A stretch of 64,000 nucleotides of DNA, taken from contig NZ_WIQK01000001.1 in the NCBI RefSeq assembly GCF_015732155.1, positions 62,001 through 126,000 of the forward strand. The letters run 5' to 3'. Both the position numbers and the translations under genes were made by a program. Below, in pieces: positions 35,958 to 45,685 of the stretch (position 1 is its first letter; the number at the start of each line of letters is the position of its first letter). This DNA is from Pectinatus sottacetonis (GTDB taxonomy: Bacteria > Bacillota > Negativicutes > Selenomonadales > Selenomonadaceae). The notes beneath the pieces were generated by a model that had not been told where the DNA came from, searched no databases, and saw only the letters and a list, made by a program, of their open reading frames with translations.

Positions 35958-37256
35958 TTAGAAAAAATCATTTAATAAATCATTTATAAAACTCTCTTGA
36001 TACACAGCCTGTTTATATTTTTGTAATAATTGAACCTGCTGTCTTAATAATGGCTGCTTAATTTTTTCTAATTTTTTGAGCCGCTCATTTGATAATGTAT
36101 TATTATCATTATTTTTCCCAATAATATCAATATATTGCCGGGCATTAAAATGCCATAATTTAACACGTGTGCCATACCGCTCTATTATTTTTTCGACAAT
36201 ACCCAGTCCCTCGGGGTCAAAATCGCCAGAATAATAAAACACCGCGCCACTGCTGTATAATCTGTCCAACAACGCCCATGATGCCATTTTAAGCTGCCCA
36301 TGTAAACATATCACGGCTTGATTATTACCACTCTGTTGCAAATAATCAATAATTGCTGAAAAAACACCAGAGTTTTCTACTATATATACAATATATTTTT
36401 CTTTATTTTCAACTTCAGATATTGGACAAATTTTCGTTGCACGAACGATTTCTCGTAAAGGCAGATTAAGCGGTGCCTTTATTTTAGCCGCTTCATACCA
36501 ATAAGCAATCCGTCCGGTATCATTAAAGCCACACAAACCAAAAACAGTAGCAAAATTAAGGATATCATCGCGCAATAATTTATGTCGATAAAAAATTTCT
36601 GTTTTAGCCTCAATACTTATTATCGCCATATTAGTACCAGCCAAAAACGCCAATGCCTGCAATAGTACATTAGCTTCCACCGTGTTGACATCAAAAATAT
36701 GCGGATTGCCGCTTACTCTATTAGCAAAAACCGGCAACCGTTCATAGTCCGTCGGTAAATTATCCAAAGCTTCTGCCAGCAGCTGCAATAACTTTTTATC
36801 ATTAGCTAATTCTCGACGATACAGATATAACTCTTTATTTTTTAGTGCTTGCAGCCATTTATTAGCCGCACCGGTCATATGTTTTTCTAATAATTCATCA
36901 ATAATTGCCAGCTGATTTTTTTGCTGTAATAATTTTTCCTGTTGTTTAGAAATAAGCGGGTCTTTGTGATAATACTTTAAAAAGTTTTCCAGTTCAATAG
37001 CCGCGAACCGCGTATTTTTCCATGCACTACAAAATTTTTTATAGCTTATACGCACTTTACTTTCTCGTATATATTTACCTAAAAACCCCGACAATATTTC
37101 TTTATCACTACTGCTAAGTGCTGTGAACTCCACAACACCTCCCCAATGCCCAAGACTGCGATATTTATCACAGAAACATGCTGCTAAACGAGATAAAATT
37201 TCATTATCGTTAAAATAGACTTTTGCTGTTTTTAAAATATCTTCTTCATTTTTCAT
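35958..37256 (-). CDS. jetD: Wadjet protein JetD (DUF2399/TIGR02679 type, TOPRIM nuclease)
   Basis: Nuclease subunit of Wadjet, which cleaves plasmid DNA after loop extrusion by the SMC-like complex. About 432 residues from ATG 37254-37256; GAGGA about 11 bases upstream supports it over the ATG at 37274. The C-terminal TOPRIM fold is visible: IVENSGVFSAII (Glu), VICLHGQLKMA, and YYSGDFDPEGLGI (the Asp-x-Asp pair). The N-terminal half is helical and DNA-binding in homologues. Overlaps jetC by 11 bases. The motifs are intact, so it looks active. Confidence 0.88.
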   Translation of the reverse strand: MKNEEDILKTAKVYFNDNEILSRLAACFCDKYRSLGHWGGVVEFTALSSSDKEILSGFLGKYIRESKVRISYKKFCSAWKNTRFAAIELENFLKYYHKDPLISKQQEKLLQQKNQLAIIDELLEKHMTGAANKWLQALKNKELYLYRRELANDKKLLQLLAEALDNLPTDYERLPVFANRVSGNPHIFDVNTVEANVLLQALAFLAGTNMAIISIEAKTEIFYRHKLLRDDILNFATVFGLCGFNDTGRIAYWYEAAKIKAPLNLPLREIVRATKICPISEVENKEKYIVYIVENSGVFSAIIDYLQQSGNNQAVICLHGQLKMASWALLDRLYSSGAVFYYSGDFDPEGLGIVEKIIERYGTRVKLWHFNARQYIDIIGKNNDNNTLSNERLKKLEKIKQPLLRQQVQLLQKYKQAVYQESFINDLLNDFF

Positions 37257-40200
37257 CAGCTTGTATGTCCTCATCAGTCAGAAGCATTTTCCGCACATGA
37301 CCGTCCCAATGACAGCCAAACAGCTGCACATATGGAGCATTGGCGGGACGCAGCAACTCATACATATTAAGCTGCGGCACCACATCATAATCACCCCAAA
37401 TAGCCTGTGAATTCATTATATAATTAAAACCTAATTTTTCCACCAAATTAAACATATCACGAATATTTTTTTCATCGACACCAGCAAAAGCTTCATCAAG
37501 CGTTATTATAAACGGTGCATCCTTTCCTGCTTCAAGATAACGGGAATATGCCGCCGAAAACAACGGAATATACATCGCCATAGCTTTTTCACCGCCGCTA
37601 AAGCGAAAAAATATTTTATCTGTGAGTTCTCGTCTTTTTATCTGCTGCCCCTGATCATAAAAGAGTTTAAAATTAAACCACTGACGATAATCAAGCAAAT
37701 CACGAACTGCCTGCTGAAAAAACTCAAGATCTTTTTGCTGTAATTCCGCCTCTTCCTTGGCCTGCTTAATTCGTGCCGAAAAATGTTCCACAATCTTTTT
37801 CATGTCCTCATCCTTGAGTAAAGCAGGATCCATATGCAGTAAATCCACCAGTTCTCCTGTATCTAACTCGGCATCATCCTGCCCACGCAGCGGTTTCCAT
37901 TCCAATCTAAATTTTATACCGCTTGAAGTATCACTTTTCTGCATAAGCGAATTCATTTGTTTAACCCAATGCTCAGCGGCATAAATCTTTTGGCTGATAG
38001 CCCGCCCAATATCGTTCATTATTATTTCTTCATAAAGTCTTTTATCCTGCTCTGATAAAAGATTTTCCTGCTCAATTAAATGTTTTTTTATGATATCTGC
38101 CTGCTGATATGGATTTAATAAATTTCCCGCTGTTTCTATTACTATTATCTGGCGCTTTGCCTTTTCCGCCAAATTATTCCATTCATTTTCCCATTCACTT
38201 TTTCTATCTGCGCCATCTAAATTTGGTATTGTCATAATCTGTTCATCAAGCTGACGAATCTGCAAACGATATTCCTGCAGATGCATCTGCTCATAAGAGA
38301 ATTTTTCATTCAATTTACTCATAAGCTGGGTTAATGTTTTTCTGCCGCTTTTTTCCCATTTTTTTACTATATTTGCCAATTCTGATTCATCGGTAATTGC
38401 TGGAATAATCAGTCCACGCTCAATTTCATCGTTTAATAATTTCTGCGCAACCTCTGTTATTTTTTTATAAAAATTACACTCCAGCTGCAACTGTTCCAAT
38501 TGAACAGTAGTCTGCTCAATTACTCCTTGATTTTTGGCATTAATGGCGACCTGTTCATTTATAGCCTTTGGCAGCAAACTTAATCGCTGCATTACAACAG
38601 CTATGCGCTTGTCTAGTTTATCAATATCCATTTCCTGCAAGTAACTATTAATCGTATCCAGACGTTTTTTTAATTTATTTACTTCCAGTTCACATTCCAA
38701 GCGTTGTCCGATAAATTCATCAATTTCAGTCTGTACATAATCTATATCGGCACATATACGCTGGCGATTACGCTGGACATTGTCATAATCTTTTTGCTCT
38801 ATTTGTAATTTAGCAAAATAACTATTATAGCGCTGCATCTCATCTTGCGCTTTCTCATAGGCTTCATTGGTAAAAGGCAGCGTATTATTCCCACGCAGTT
38901 TATTTATTTCCTGCTGTTGTTGACGCATTTGCTCCGCAAGCTTTCCCTTAGCCAGTTCTTTGTCAGCAACTTTTTTACTCTGCCTTTCAAGTTCACTTTG
39001 ATACTGCTGCTGACTATTATATACAAGCTTAATTTCTTTTTCCGCAGGAAAATCTTTTTTTGCCATTACTATCTGAGTGATTTTATTCTTAATTTTTTCC
39101 ACTGCATTTTTTATCTCAACATTCTCAGCCTGCCGCGCCTGCAGTACCTGCTGTTTTTCAATAATTTGCTTTTGTCTATACAATTTTCTTGCCCGACTGC
39201 CTAAATACATTGCTTCTGCTGACAAAATTTCACAGCCGCTGATATTCCCATAGTGATAGGCTCCATTTTGTACGTTCATACTAATATAAGCATCAGTACT
39301 ATAAGCATAAAACGCTTCATCAACAACAATACTGCTCAAAATACTGGCAATACGTTCTTTTCCCACAACCGTTTTTTCACCTGGCTGCAAATAATCAAAT
39401 AAGGTTTTAGCCAATACCGGAACCATCGCGCTGCCAACAATATTTCCCCGCATTTGCTGTGGCAGCGTCTCATTCACAGCATCACTTTCCAATATCAACG
39501 CATTTAAAACACCACTGCCAGTTAATGCTGCTTCAATAGCACACTGCTGCTGTGCTGTCACAGTTTCTCTAAATTCAACACTTTCGTAAAAAGCTATCCA
39601 TTTAATTTTATTTTCAGTTAAATATTTTCTAGCCTGCTGCATTTCCTCTGATAACATCGGCACGGCTTCTTTTGTTTCTCGTAATACTTTGAGCTGCTGT
39701 TCAAGTTGTTCAATTTCATTATCCAAAATTTTCTGCTTGGCAATAAACTCTCCCAAAATAGCGTTATTACTTTGTATAACATCTATGTACTGATTTTCCA
39801 GCACAATTGCTGCGTATTCCCATTGCTGTCCGTCATATAGTTCCTGTAAAACAGTTATTATCCTTGTTTCTGCTTCGATATCAATTGGCAAAATATTTTT
39901 ATATTTGTTTTTCCATTCATAATAGGCTTTTACTAATTTGTCCCGCTGCTCTTCCAACTGGGCAGTAATCTTTTCATATTGCCGTTGATATTCGTCCAGC
40001 AGTTTATTTTCCTGTCCCAATTCCTTTTCAATGCGACTATAATTATCAGTTAATTTTTGGTAAGCCTGTGCTGCCCTGCGCAAACACTGTAAATGACTGC
40101 TATAATTATCTATTTCCTGCTGCCATGCTGAAAAATGAACAGCATTATCGTTGTTATTTACAGCATATCCCGCCTGCATTACCTCTGCAAAGACAAACTG

Positions 40201-41433
40201 CGCTGTCTTTGCTATATCAGTTAGTTCATCCAGTATATCAGCAACTGTCGTTTCCAGCTGAACTATTTTTTCTTCATAAGTATGCACCATATCCGTCAAT
40301 TCAAATTCTCGCTGTTTTTTCTCACTTAAAGTCTCTGCCAGACGCTCATAATCATTTTGTTTCTTCTGCAATAATTCTTCTTTATCACGTTTATCAGAGG
40401 CAGCACGATAAATTTTATTATTTTTAAGTTCTTCATTTTCATTGCTAAGCTCATCTTGTTCAATAATAAGCTTTTGTTGTTGTTCTTGTGCCAGTTGACA
40501 ACATTGCTGAGCCGTTTCTTGTTCTTGCAGACAAACAGCATAATTTTTTTTAGCTGATTCATAACGCTGCTTATAAGTTCTATCCGCTAAAATCTGCTGC
40601 ACTAACACACCACGATTATAAGCATCATATTCGCGACAGATACCATTAAAAGATTTTTCTTCCCGCTGCAGTTGTTCAATAGCCAGTTTGGTTTTTTCCA
40701 TACTTTCAATCGTTTCTGATAAAGGCTGCAGCTGTTCTTCACTTAAAGCCGGCAACGATTCGTTTAATATTTCATATATTACACTGGGCTTAAAATCACG
40801 TGATAATTTGGGACTGCGTAATTGTATAAGCAAACGCATCAACTCGCGATACTTATCAATATCTTTAAACCCAAAAATATAACGATTAACCAGCTGCATA
40901 TATTCCTTCTGTGACAAAGTCAGCCTTCCCCCTGTACCCAACCGATTCTCGAGTTCTCGGCGTGACAGGGGAATACGCTGTTTTTCACCGGTCTGAGGAT
41001 TTTTTTCCATTTTATAAAGATAAAAATCCTTATTTATACGCCGGTTGTCTGTTACGATAAATCCCCAAAAATCTACTTTCCCGGCATTACGACGAGCATG
41101 CAGACCTATCCCTGTCGTAATATACTGCTCACTTTTTTGTCTTTTATACTCCAAAAATAAATAACCTGTCCGCTCATCATAATTACTTATTTCTTTTTCG
41201 CCTAAAAGATAATCTTCTATTCGACGTGAGCGTGAGCCAAAACTATCCAATCTTTCAGCTGACTTTACACCATCCAGCAGCAATGTAATAAGACTTTGCA
41301 TCGTTACTGATTTGCCGGCACCATTACTGCCACGCAATAACAGCCTCCCACCAGCAAATAAAAATTCAGCCTCATCATAATACCAATAATTAAGTATTCC
41401 GGCTCTATGCAACTGCCATTTATTACTTTCCAT
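37246..41433 (-). CDS. jetC: Wadjet protein JetC (SMC/MukB-like ATPase, TIGR02680 type)
   Basis: Large SMC-like motor of Wadjet, 1395 residues from ATG 41431-41433 with AGGAGGT spaced 10 bases before it. Walker A is LRGSNGAGKS (about residue 36). Long coiled coils (about 270-1150) with a hinge-like break near 680-780 follow. The signature FRFSGGEKAMAMYIP and Walker B FIITLDEAFAGVDE lie in the last 150 residues. It partners with JetA and JetB to form the loop-extruding complex. It overlaps jetB by 11 bases, consistent with translational coupling. Confidence 0.9.
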   Translation of the reverse strand: MESNKWQLHRAGILNYWYYDEAEFLFAGGRLLLRGSNGAGKSVTMQSLITLLLDGVKSAERLDSFGSRSRRIEDYLLGEKEISNYDERTGYLFLEYKRQKSEQYITTGIGLHARRNAGKVDFWGFIVTDNRRINKDFYLYKMEKNPQTGEKQRIPLSRRELENRLGTGGRLTLSQKEYMQLVNRYIFGFKDIDKYRELMRLLIQLRSPKLSRDFKPSVIYEILNESLPALSEEQLQPLSETIESMEKTKLAIEQLQREEKSFNGICREYDAYNRGVLVQQILADRTYKQRYESAKKNYAVCLQEQETAQQCCQLAQEQQQKLIIEQDELSNENEELKNNKIYRAASDKRDKEELLQKKQNDYERLAETLSEKKQREFELTDMVHTYEEKIVQLETTVADILDELTDIAKTAQFVFAEVMQAGYAVNNNDNAVHFSAWQQEIDNYSSHLQCLRRAAQAYQKLTDNYSRIEKELGQENKLLDEYQRQYEKITAQLEEQRDKLVKAYYEWKNKYKNILPIDIEAETRIITVLQELYDGQQWEYAAIVLENQYIDVIQSNNAILGEFIAKQKILDNEIEQLEQQLKVLRETKEAVPMLSEEMQQARKYLTENKIKWIAFYESVEFRETVTAQQQCAIEAALTGSGVLNALILESDAVNETLPQQMRGNIVGSAMVPVLAKTLFDYLQPGEKTVVGKERIASILSSIVVDEAFYAYSTDAYISMNVQNGAYHYGNISGCEILSAEAMYLGSRARKLYRQKQIIEKQQVLQARQAENVEIKNAVEKIKNKITQIVMAKKDFPAEKEIKLVYNSQQQYQSELERQSKKVADKELAKGKLAEQMRQQQQEINKLRGNNTLPFTNEAYEKAQDEMQRYNSYFAKLQIEQKDYDNVQRNRQRICADIDYVQTEIDEFIGQRLECELEVNKLKKRLDTINSYLQEMDIDKLDKRIAVVMQRLSLLPKAINEQVAINAKNQGVIEQTTVQLEQLQLECNFYKKITEVAQKLLNDEIERGLIIPAITDESELANIVKKWEKSGRKTLTQLMSKLNEKFSYEQMHLQEYRLQIRQLDEQIMTIPNLDGADRKSEWENEWNNLAEKAKRQIIVIETAGNLLNPYQQADIIKKHLIEQENLLSEQDKRLYEEIIMNDIGRAISQKIYAAEHWVKQMNSLMQKSDTSSGIKFRLEWKPLRGQDDAELDTGELVDLLHMDPALLKDEDMKKIVEHFSARIKQAKEEAELQQKDLEFFQQAVRDLLDYRQWFNFKLFYDQGQQIKRRELTDKIFFRFSGGEKAMAMYIPLFSAAYSRYLEAGKDAPFIITLDEAFAGVDEKNIRDMFNLVEKLGFNYIMNSQAIWGDYDVVPQLNMYELLRPANAPYVQLFGCHWDGHVRKMLLTDEDIQADEK

Positions 41434-42610
41434 ATGCTGTAGTACCTCCTGCCAAATAATCTGCCGGGTATTTGCCAATTAGCTTAAATAATGCCGGCTG
41501 CAATATCACCATATTTTCTTTTTTGTGCCAAAATACCATCTGCCACTCCATCATTTCCGCCAAAATTGCCCGCGCCAGTTTTTCTGCTGTCATTTCACGA
41601 AATTCTTTGGTCCAGCCACTATTAAATTGCTGAGCAGTCTTCTCAGCCAAATTTATAAACTCTTTTAATGATAACGCCTGTGGCTTAATACTATTTTCCC
41701 AACAATACGCAGCAAAACTCAAAATAACATCATGACTGCCTTTCAAGCGTGCGGGGAAAACATCTTTAAACCAAGTATTGCGCTCATTACTTACTGCCAT
41801 AGCACAATCATCATATAACTGTACATCAACTTCAAACAGCTCCATCATTTCTTCATTTATACGCCGATACATCTTGCGTAAATAGGCGAAATCACCAGCA
41901 GCCGCTTCTTTATAAAAAATGGGGGACAATAATAACTGCCGATAGACATTATGACGACGATGAGCTACTTCTTCCGCTTCCACCGCATCATTTTCCATAA
42001 ACTCACTTTGATATAAACTGGCAATATCATCATAGTTTTGCAGGTCTTTAGGGTAACTGCGTAAAAAATAACGTGACAATATCGTTATCTGATAAAGTGT
42101 TTCCCCTGAAAAAGATTCACGCGAAAAATCATTGCTTAAAAAATTTTCGCCGCTGCGGTCGCCATCTATCCAGCGCAATATTTCCATTGACAATAGATAG
42201 TTTATTACTCTGACCAATGCCCGCCGCCAATTATATGACTCCCAATTTATTTTGTCGTTAAATTCTTCGTCTGGATAATATTCCAGCAAAGCCTCACATA
42301 AATCACTCAATAAAAATTTACTGTCAACTTCCTGTTCTTCCAAATACGCCATAATACAGCAAAGTAATACATAATCCTCTGCCTGCTGAAATTCTTTAAT
42401 CCCCATGAATGCTTCAGCTCTTGCTGGTATCTTTTCCAGCTTGTAAAAACGTTGATTGCTGACAAGCAGCCAGCCGCATTTATCTTGAAAATATCTTTGC
42501 AGCTCTTTTTCATAACGTCTTACCAAATTATATTCCTCAGGTGATTTTTTTCTTATGAGCCATTTATTTTCTAAAAGCAGCATCATAGCACGTTTCATAT
42601 TATTATCCAT
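41423..42610 (-). CDS. jetB: Wadjet protein JetB (DUF2398/TIGR02678 type)
   Basis: 395 residues, GAGGA before the ATG, overlapping jetA by 8 bases. Kite-like winged-helix subunit in the SMC complex. Family features: MLLENKWLIRKKSPEEYNLV at the N-terminus, WESYNWRRALVRVINYL in the middle, and a tail ending VILQPALFKLIGKYPADY. No enzyme motif is expected or seen. Confidence 0.88.
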   Translation of the reverse strand: MDNNMKRAMMLLLENKWLIRKKSPEEYNLVRRYEKELQRYFQDKCGWLLVSNQRFYKLEKIPARAEAFMGIKEFQQAEDYVLLCCIMAYLEEQEVDSKFLLSDLCEALLEYYPDEEFNDKINWESYNWRRALVRVINYLLSMEILRWIDGDRSGENFLSNDFSRESFSGETLYQITILSRYFLRSYPKDLQNYDDIASLYQSEFMENDAVEAEEVAHRRHNVYRQLLLSPIFYKEAAAGDFAYLRKMYRRINEEMMELFEVDVQLYDDCAMAVSNERNTWFKDVFPARLKGSHDVILSFAAYCWENSIKPQALSLKEFINLAEKTAQQFNSGWTKEFREMTAEKLARAILAEMMEWQMVFWHKKENMVILQPALFKLIGKYPADYLAGGTTAYGK

Positions 42611-44102
42611 AATTTTTCATCCTCGCCGCCGTTACCTGCAATTTCATTTTCGGTAAAACAAATTCACCATCATCACTTTTTAATACAATGGTTTCAATAG
42701 TATTATTATCCCATAGCAATTTCACCTGTCGTCCCGTCTGAGTCTGAATCTGACGGGTTTCCTGCTGCAGGCAGCGTGTTATCCAGCCCAGCAGAGTTTT
42801 ACGCACAGCAGTGGATATTTTAGGCAATTCAGCCAAATCAATACTATCATGATGAATTAGTTTATCGATTAATTCATCATGCACTATTTGCTGTTCACGA
42901 TACTTTTGTAAAACCAGTCTTTTTTCTGCTGCATATTCAGTCATAGCCTGCTGTTTACTTTTTTCCCGATATGTTTTTGTTCGCGGTTTCATCTCGATAA
43001 CCGTGGGAGCTTCCTCCTGCATCAGTATATCAAAACTATCACTACTACGCGGCTTTGCATAAAAATGCCGCATCTGTACAGTACCGAATAATACCGCACT
43101 AAGTTTGGCTGCTTCCTGCTGTGTTCCTAACCGTAAAAACCAGCGGGACAAATATATGTAATCATTTTTGCGGCTGCGAAAGGCCTGATGACGTTCAGCT
43201 AACCTTTTGGCAAAACGTGTTATCCGCCTTATTGTTTCCATCGTTTCCCCATATAGTACCCGCAACTCACTTTCACGATACTGGGCGCCCAAAAACCACT
43301 CTTTTATCGCCAAATACTGTTCCATGTATTCCTCAAAGTACTCTTTTGCTGACTTTTCTTCACCAAGCCGATAATTAAGCTGATAATTAGCTATTTTATC
43401 TATTATATTTTTCTCTTTTACTGCGTCATTTCTTTTAAATACTGCCTCAATCTGCAATGACGAATGCTGCAAACCTATCATGAAGTTTTGCAAATAATGA
43501 GTAAATTTATCCTTATAAATAATAAATTCACTTGTTTTCATGCGTTCTTCAACTTTTTCACTTTTAACATGCGCCAAATAATCGGCAGCATTTTGCACCA
43601 TCGTTTTAAAATAATGACATAAATCATTCCAAGTCTGATTTAAATTCTCGGCACTTAAATCATTTCCCTTATCTAAAAGCATTGTTATAGAATGCAGAAG
43701 TCTATCAAACTGCGTTATTTCCAGCGATCCGCCAAATTCACTGCCAATCTTTTGCAGATTCTGAATCATACGTTCTATTTCTACGGTGTATGGTGTACAC
43801 TGATAACGTAATTTTTTCTTTTTGAAATCATCAATTGTATTCATATTAGCAGTTTCCTGCTGTGCCGATAAATTATGCCATTGTACCAGCTGATTTAAAT
43901 CCTGGTTAAGCTGTTCACTTGTATATTCCTTAAAATGGTCATCTTCCCGCAAATATTGATATATTTCTTCTGGATAAATATATGTCTGCATCCGCTCATG
44001 TTTTTTATAACAAAAATGAATGATACTGCGGTATCGCCAGGTATTCTCCTGATTTAAATAGGCTGTTTCCGATATTCTTTTTAAAGTACTTTGCTCTACC
44101 AT
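42603..44102 (-). CDS. jetA: Wadjet protein JetA (DUF2397/TIGR02677 type)
   Basis: 499 residues, first gene of the operon, AAGGAAA before the ATG. Kleisin-like subunit of the Wadjet SMC complex. NTWRYRSIIHFCYKKHERMQ near the N-terminus and the long helical middle are as in TIGR02677 proteins. The four genes jetA-B-C-D overlap each other in the standard order, which makes the system assignment secure. I do not assign the Wadjet subtype number from memory. Confidence 0.88.
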   Translation of the reverse strand: MVEQSTLKRISETAYLNQENTWRYRSIIHFCYKKHERMQTYIYPEEIYQYLREDDHFKEYTSEQLNQDLNQLVQWHNLSAQQETANMNTIDDFKKKKLRYQCTPYTVEIERMIQNLQKIGSEFGGSLEITQFDRLLHSITMLLDKGNDLSAENLNQTWNDLCHYFKTMVQNAADYLAHVKSEKVEERMKTSEFIIYKDKFTHYLQNFMIGLQHSSLQIEAVFKRNDAVKEKNIIDKIANYQLNYRLGEEKSAKEYFEEYMEQYLAIKEWFLGAQYRESELRVLYGETMETIRRITRFAKRLAERHQAFRSRKNDYIYLSRWFLRLGTQQEAAKLSAVLFGTVQMRHFYAKPRSSDSFDILMQEEAPTVIEMKPRTKTYREKSKQQAMTEYAAEKRLVLQKYREQQIVHDELIDKLIHHDSIDLAELPKISTAVRKTLLGWITRCLQQETRQIQTQTGRQVKLLWDNNTIETIVLKSDDGEFVLPKMKLQVTAARMKNYG

Positions 44103-44447
44103 TTTATTTATTTCCTTCTAAAATATTTAATCTTCCTAACCTTATCTTATTATTCTACACTATAACCGTAAATACTTTTAGACATTTCTTTTTTTAAATC
44201 TATTGCAAAATAATAAATATAAGTTTATAATAATATATGAACTAATTATTATCTTACTCTTTCCTGCACTTTCATGGTGCAGGATTTTTTTATTGCATAA
44301 CTTTAAAATGACTATTGTATCGTTACTTTTAATATAAAATACAATGAATATATATCATAGATATTTACAGTACAATTAATTCCACTATAATTAGATATCT
44401 AAAAAAAGTATAAAAAAAGCACCCTTCAGGGTGTTCCATCTTATTTA
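44103..44447. other. gap upstream of jetA
   Basis: No gene. It must carry the jet operon promoter, but AT-richness gives several weak candidates and no clear pair. A hairpin CCTGCAC-N7-GTGCAGG followed by T7 on the plus strand (44263-44291) is terminator-like although no plus-strand gene precedes it. Confidence 0.4.
44412..44436 (-). terminator. intrinsic terminator after the zinc ribbon gene
   Basis: Minus strand CACCCT-GA-AGGGTG followed by C and T7, 12-36 bases after the stop codon at 44448. Confidence 0.75.
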
Positions 44448-44645
44448 CTATTCATGGTTAAATAGCAGCCTAATGTTGAATAGCTGTGTATATCCACATT
44501 CTCTACAGGTAAGTTTTAAATACTTATCCGTTTTGGCAGCCAGTATATATTGACAATGACAAATAGGACAATCTTCCCTTCTAAAGCCATTTCTTTTTAA
44601 CTGTGCCAAAATTTCTCCGATGCTTTTTTCATCTTTTTGATTCAT
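44448..44645 (-). CDS. small zinc-ribbon protein of unknown function
   Basis: 65 residues with AAGGGGA before the ATG. Two Cys pairs, CPICHC and CRECGYTQLF, form a zinc ribbon; the N-terminus is charged (MNQKDEKSIGEILAQLKRNG). No catalytic motif. It has its own terminator. Function unknown. Confidence 0.7.
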   Translation of the reverse strand: MNQKDEKSIGEILAQLKRNGFRREDCPICHCQYILAAKTDKYLKLTCRECGYTQLFNIRLLFNHE

Positions 44646-44734
44646 TAAATATCCCCTTTCTTCTTTATTATTTTAACACTAATTGATAAAAAAATCATTA
44701 TTTAAATAGTAATCCTTTTATTGTTTTCCCAATA

Positions 44735-44775
44735 AAACAGCCCTCTCTAGTCTTTAATACAAAAAATAGAGAGGG
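44735..44775 (-). terminator. terminator-like hairpin after the His-rich gene
   Basis: Arms CCCTCTCTA and TAGAGAGGG around a 17-base AT-rich loop, about 30 bases beyond the stop codon at 44808; the minus strand then reads CTGTTTTATTG, a weak T-tract. Confidence 0.5.
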
Positions 44776-44807
44776 TTCATCAGAACCAATTAAAAGACTC
44801 ATTATTA

Positions 44808-45056
44808 TTACCTGTGATTACGTTCCCAATGTCCTTCAATCCAATGACCATGGGACCAATGTCCATCAACCCAGTGATGATGACGATGATGTTCATTATG
44901 ATGAACCGGTGGATGCGGTGCTTGATCATTATGATGTATTGCCGGAGCATCAGCATCATATGGATGTGCTGATACAACTGCAGTCCCAGATACACTAAGT
45001 GCCATAAATGCGGATACCATAAATACGGCCATTTTCTTTCTTGTAAATTTCAGCAT
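44808..45056 (-). CDS. secreted His/Trp-rich protein, probable metal binder
   Basis: 82 residues with AGAGAG before the ATG. Signal peptide: KFTRKKMAVFMVSAFMALSV then SGTAVVSAHP, cleavage likely after VSA. The mature part of about 50 residues is very rich in His, with NEHHRHHHW and the repeat GHWSHGHWIEGHW. Such His clusters bind Ni, Zn or Cu; a periplasmic metal buffer or chaperone is inferred. No metal-transport gene is adjacent. Confidence 0.75.
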   Translation of the reverse strand: MLKFTRKKMAVFMVSAFMALSVSGTAVVSAHPYDADAPAIHHNDQAPHPPVHHNEHHRHHHWVDGHWSHGHWIEGHWERNHR

Positions 45057-45176
45057 ATTAACAACTCTCTTTCAAAAATAATTATTAATTCTATTTACGT
45101 AATTATATTACCAAAACCAGCTTTACAAATTGTGACATATTTGTAACTTTTTATCGACTTTTTATCTACAATTGCT

Positions 45177-45216
45177 AAAATACTATATTTATTTATCTAA
45201 ATAAATATAGTATTTT
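45177..45216. terminator. AT-rich hairpin between His-rich gene and tRNA-Arg
   Basis: Perfect 16-base arms AAAATACTATATTTAT (45177-45192) and complement (45201-45216). Either a weak bidirectional terminator or a structural element. The tRNA -10 candidate TATAAT is at 45231-45236. Confidence 0.45.
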
Positions 45217-45257
45217 CTTTATGATTATGTTATAATATTAGCTGTTTCTTATGTTAT

Positions 45258-45332
45258 GCGCCCGTAGCTCAGTGGATAGAGCACTAGCCTCCGGAGCCAG
45301 GTGCGTGGGTTCGACTCCCACCGGGCGCACCA
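45258..45332 (+). tRNA. tRNA-Arg (anticodon CCG)
   Basis: Cloverleaf with acceptor GCGCCCG/CGGGCGC, D arm GCTC/GAGC, anticodon loop CTCCGGA (CCG), variable GTGC, T arm GTGGG-TTCGACT-CCCAC and encoded ACCA. The anticodon stem CTAGC/GCCAG has an A-C mismatch at the third pair. The 3' half overlaps, antisense, the tail of a recombinase reading frame, so this is an integration site scar. Confidence 0.93.
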
Positions 45333-45685
45333 TCAAAACACAATCGGTAACGAATCGTTATGTTATCAGTGGTTACAGTGATTTTTTCAATGAAATGATT
45401 TATAAGATTTTTTAATACTTCGGGGTCGTTACTATAAATATCATTACGGTATTGATCAATGTATTTTATAATCTGCTCTTTGCTGAGCGGAGGAATATAG
45501 CTGCTTTCTAATTCTGCAATTGTACTGCGGATGGAAAGCAGCTCTTTTTTTGTTTCAGCAAGACGTTCTTTATCAAATTCATCAGCAATACCGTCAGCAA
45601 ATATGACAAATACCTGTTCCATTTCATCATGGAGGGAAATTACATCATCTAGTATAAATTGAATAGTTTCGTTAATATCACTCAT
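45284..45685 (-). pseudogene. serine recombinase C-terminal fragment reading into tRNA-Arg
   Basis: 133 codons. The segment LSKEQIIKYIDQYRNDIYSN ... HFIEKITVTTDNITIRYRL matches the extreme C-terminus of large serine recombinases (coiled coil, then QFRxGDI, then V.DDKI.I.Y). The catalytic N-terminal domain is absent. The last residues, DGAPGGSRTHAPGSGG, are simply the antisense translation of the tRNA gene, typical of recombinases that insert at tRNA 3' ends. Its ATG overlaps the stop of the upstream ORF (ATGA), so it may still be translated. Confidence 0.7.

Noticed and set aside
38845-39204. Plus-strand ORF opposite jetC
   Set aside because: Composition is the complement of coiled-coil codons; no start signal, no motif.
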